Assembly (NCBI GenBank): GCA_018970825.1
Contig: JAGWVP010000164.1
Coordinates: forward strand, 1-7,071
From: a bacterium
GTDB lineage: Bacteria; Desulfobacterota; Binatia; UBA12015
Length of the DNA: 7,071 bases
Reading direction: 5' to 3'
Made by a program: the position numbers and the translations under genes
Shown here: piece after piece, positions 6,625-7,071 of the stretch
Position numbering within the stretch: the stretch's first letter is position 1
How the letters are laid out: the number at the start of each line of letters is the position of its first letter
The notes under the pieces: model-generated
Told to the model about the DNA's origin: nothing
The model's input: the letters and a program-made list of their open reading frames with translations, nothing else
The model's database searches: none

Positions 6625-7071
6625 TCAGAACCCGTTCAACCTGTCGACCACCGGGATCACGTCGCCGATCGACACGAAGTCGACGACGACGAAGTTCGGG
6701 ATCCGGCCGGACTCCGCGCGGCACCTTTCGACACGCGGCCACAGCACGTCGAAGACGTTCACCTGCTCCGCGTTCGCGGGATCCGCGAACGGGGTCGAAA
6801 GCCAGTGGTTCACCTGAAAGAGCGGGTTCGACGGGCTGCCGCGGAACGGCTTGCAGCTGAAGTCGGCCGGGCTCGTGAAGAAGTAGGGCGTGTCCCAGGA
6901 GAGATCGTAGGCGTACTGATACCAGGCAGGAGGAGGCCCGTCGGCCTCGGCCATGACGAGGAGACGGGTGTCCGCGTCGATCATCCGGCCGAGGGTCGGC
7001 CAAGGCTCGCCCTCGGGGTGCGCGTAGACGTACCGGATGAGGCCCGACTCGACGAAGGCCGCCTCGGTCGC
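6625..7071 (-). CDS. PLC-like phosphodiesterase (TIM-barrel), C-terminal part; 5' end outside the window
   Basis: The last 148 residues of a minus-strand gene; the frame stays open to the window edge, so the start is beyond 7071 and the internal ATG at 6984 is not the true start. The visible part matches the second half of PI-PLC X-like phosphodiesterases: LIRYVYAHPEGEPWPTLGRMI (11-31 of the visible part), the strand RLLVMAE (36-42), WDTPYFF (59-65), NHW (88-90), Ala-rich to Asn segment PANAEQVNVFDVL, and the closing strand IPNFVVVDFVSIGD (124-137) followed by DRLNGF. Cys73 and Cys117 could pair in a disulfide, fitting a secreted protein. The two catalytic histidines of the family sit in the missing N-terminal half, so activity cannot be judged. 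It converges with the membrane-protein gene, leaving 64 bp (6561..6624) with no clear terminator hairpin or T-tract. Confidence 0.85.
   Translation of the reverse strand, partial: ATEAAFVESGLIRYVYAHPEGEPWPTLGRMIDADTRLLVMAEADGPPPAWYQYAYDLSWDTPYFFTSPADFSCKPFRGSPSNPLFQVNHWLSTPFADPANAEQVNVFDVLWPRVERCRAESGRIPNFVVVDFVSIGDVIPVVDRLNGF

Noticed and set aside
3848..6817. 989-residue plus-strand open frame spanning the membrane-protein gene and the convergent gap
   Set aside because: Arg/Gly/Ala-rich composition without domains or hydrophobic segments, and it overlaps the well-supported 4047 gene in another frame.

Overview
The window is very GC-rich, densely coding chromosomal DNA carrying four genes: three complete and one cut off at the right edge. 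The high GC, strong GGAGGAG-type ribosome binding sites on two genes, and the gene families (exported CocE-type hydrolase, CYP125/124/142-like P450, large GT-C-like membrane protein) suggest a free-living high-GC bacterium. Actinobacteria (Thermoleophilia-like) or a Myxococcota/Binatota-type lineage both fit, and the sequence does not decide between them. I see no tRNA or rRNA genes, no insertion sequence, no CRISPR array and no sign of phage.

Layout. On the minus strand, 2293..17 encodes a putative lipoprotein of the CocE/NonD serine hydrolase family with an intact Ser-Asp-His triad. It has its own likely promoter (exact TTGACA -35 at 2366..2371) and a good ribosome binding site. Upstream on the same strand, 3794..2544 encodes a complete soluble cytochrome P450. 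About 250 bp separate the two, so they are probably transcribed at least partly independently. A divergent intergenic region (3795..4046) holds the P450 ribosome binding site and a short inverted repeat, then 4047..6560 on the plus strand encodes an 837-residue multi-pass membrane protein. This looks like a GT-C/YfhO-like glycosyltransferase core with an extra N-terminal membrane module and a C-terminal extracytoplasmic beta-rich domain. Convergent with it, 7071..6625 on the minus strand is the C-terminal 148 residues of a PLC-like phosphodiesterase whose start lies outside the window.

How the genes fit together. The P450 and exported esterase/amidase could plausibly act on related hydrophobic compounds (hydrolysis outside, oxidation inside), but the only support is same-strand adjacency. 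The membrane protein and the phosphodiesterase relate to envelope glycans or lipids by family only. No multi-gene system that looks new is evident. The points worth a second look are the architecture of the membrane protein, a C8 homopolymer just after the lipoprotein cysteine, a G-quadruplex-capable tract before the stop of the membrane protein gene, and the intergenic inverted repeat.
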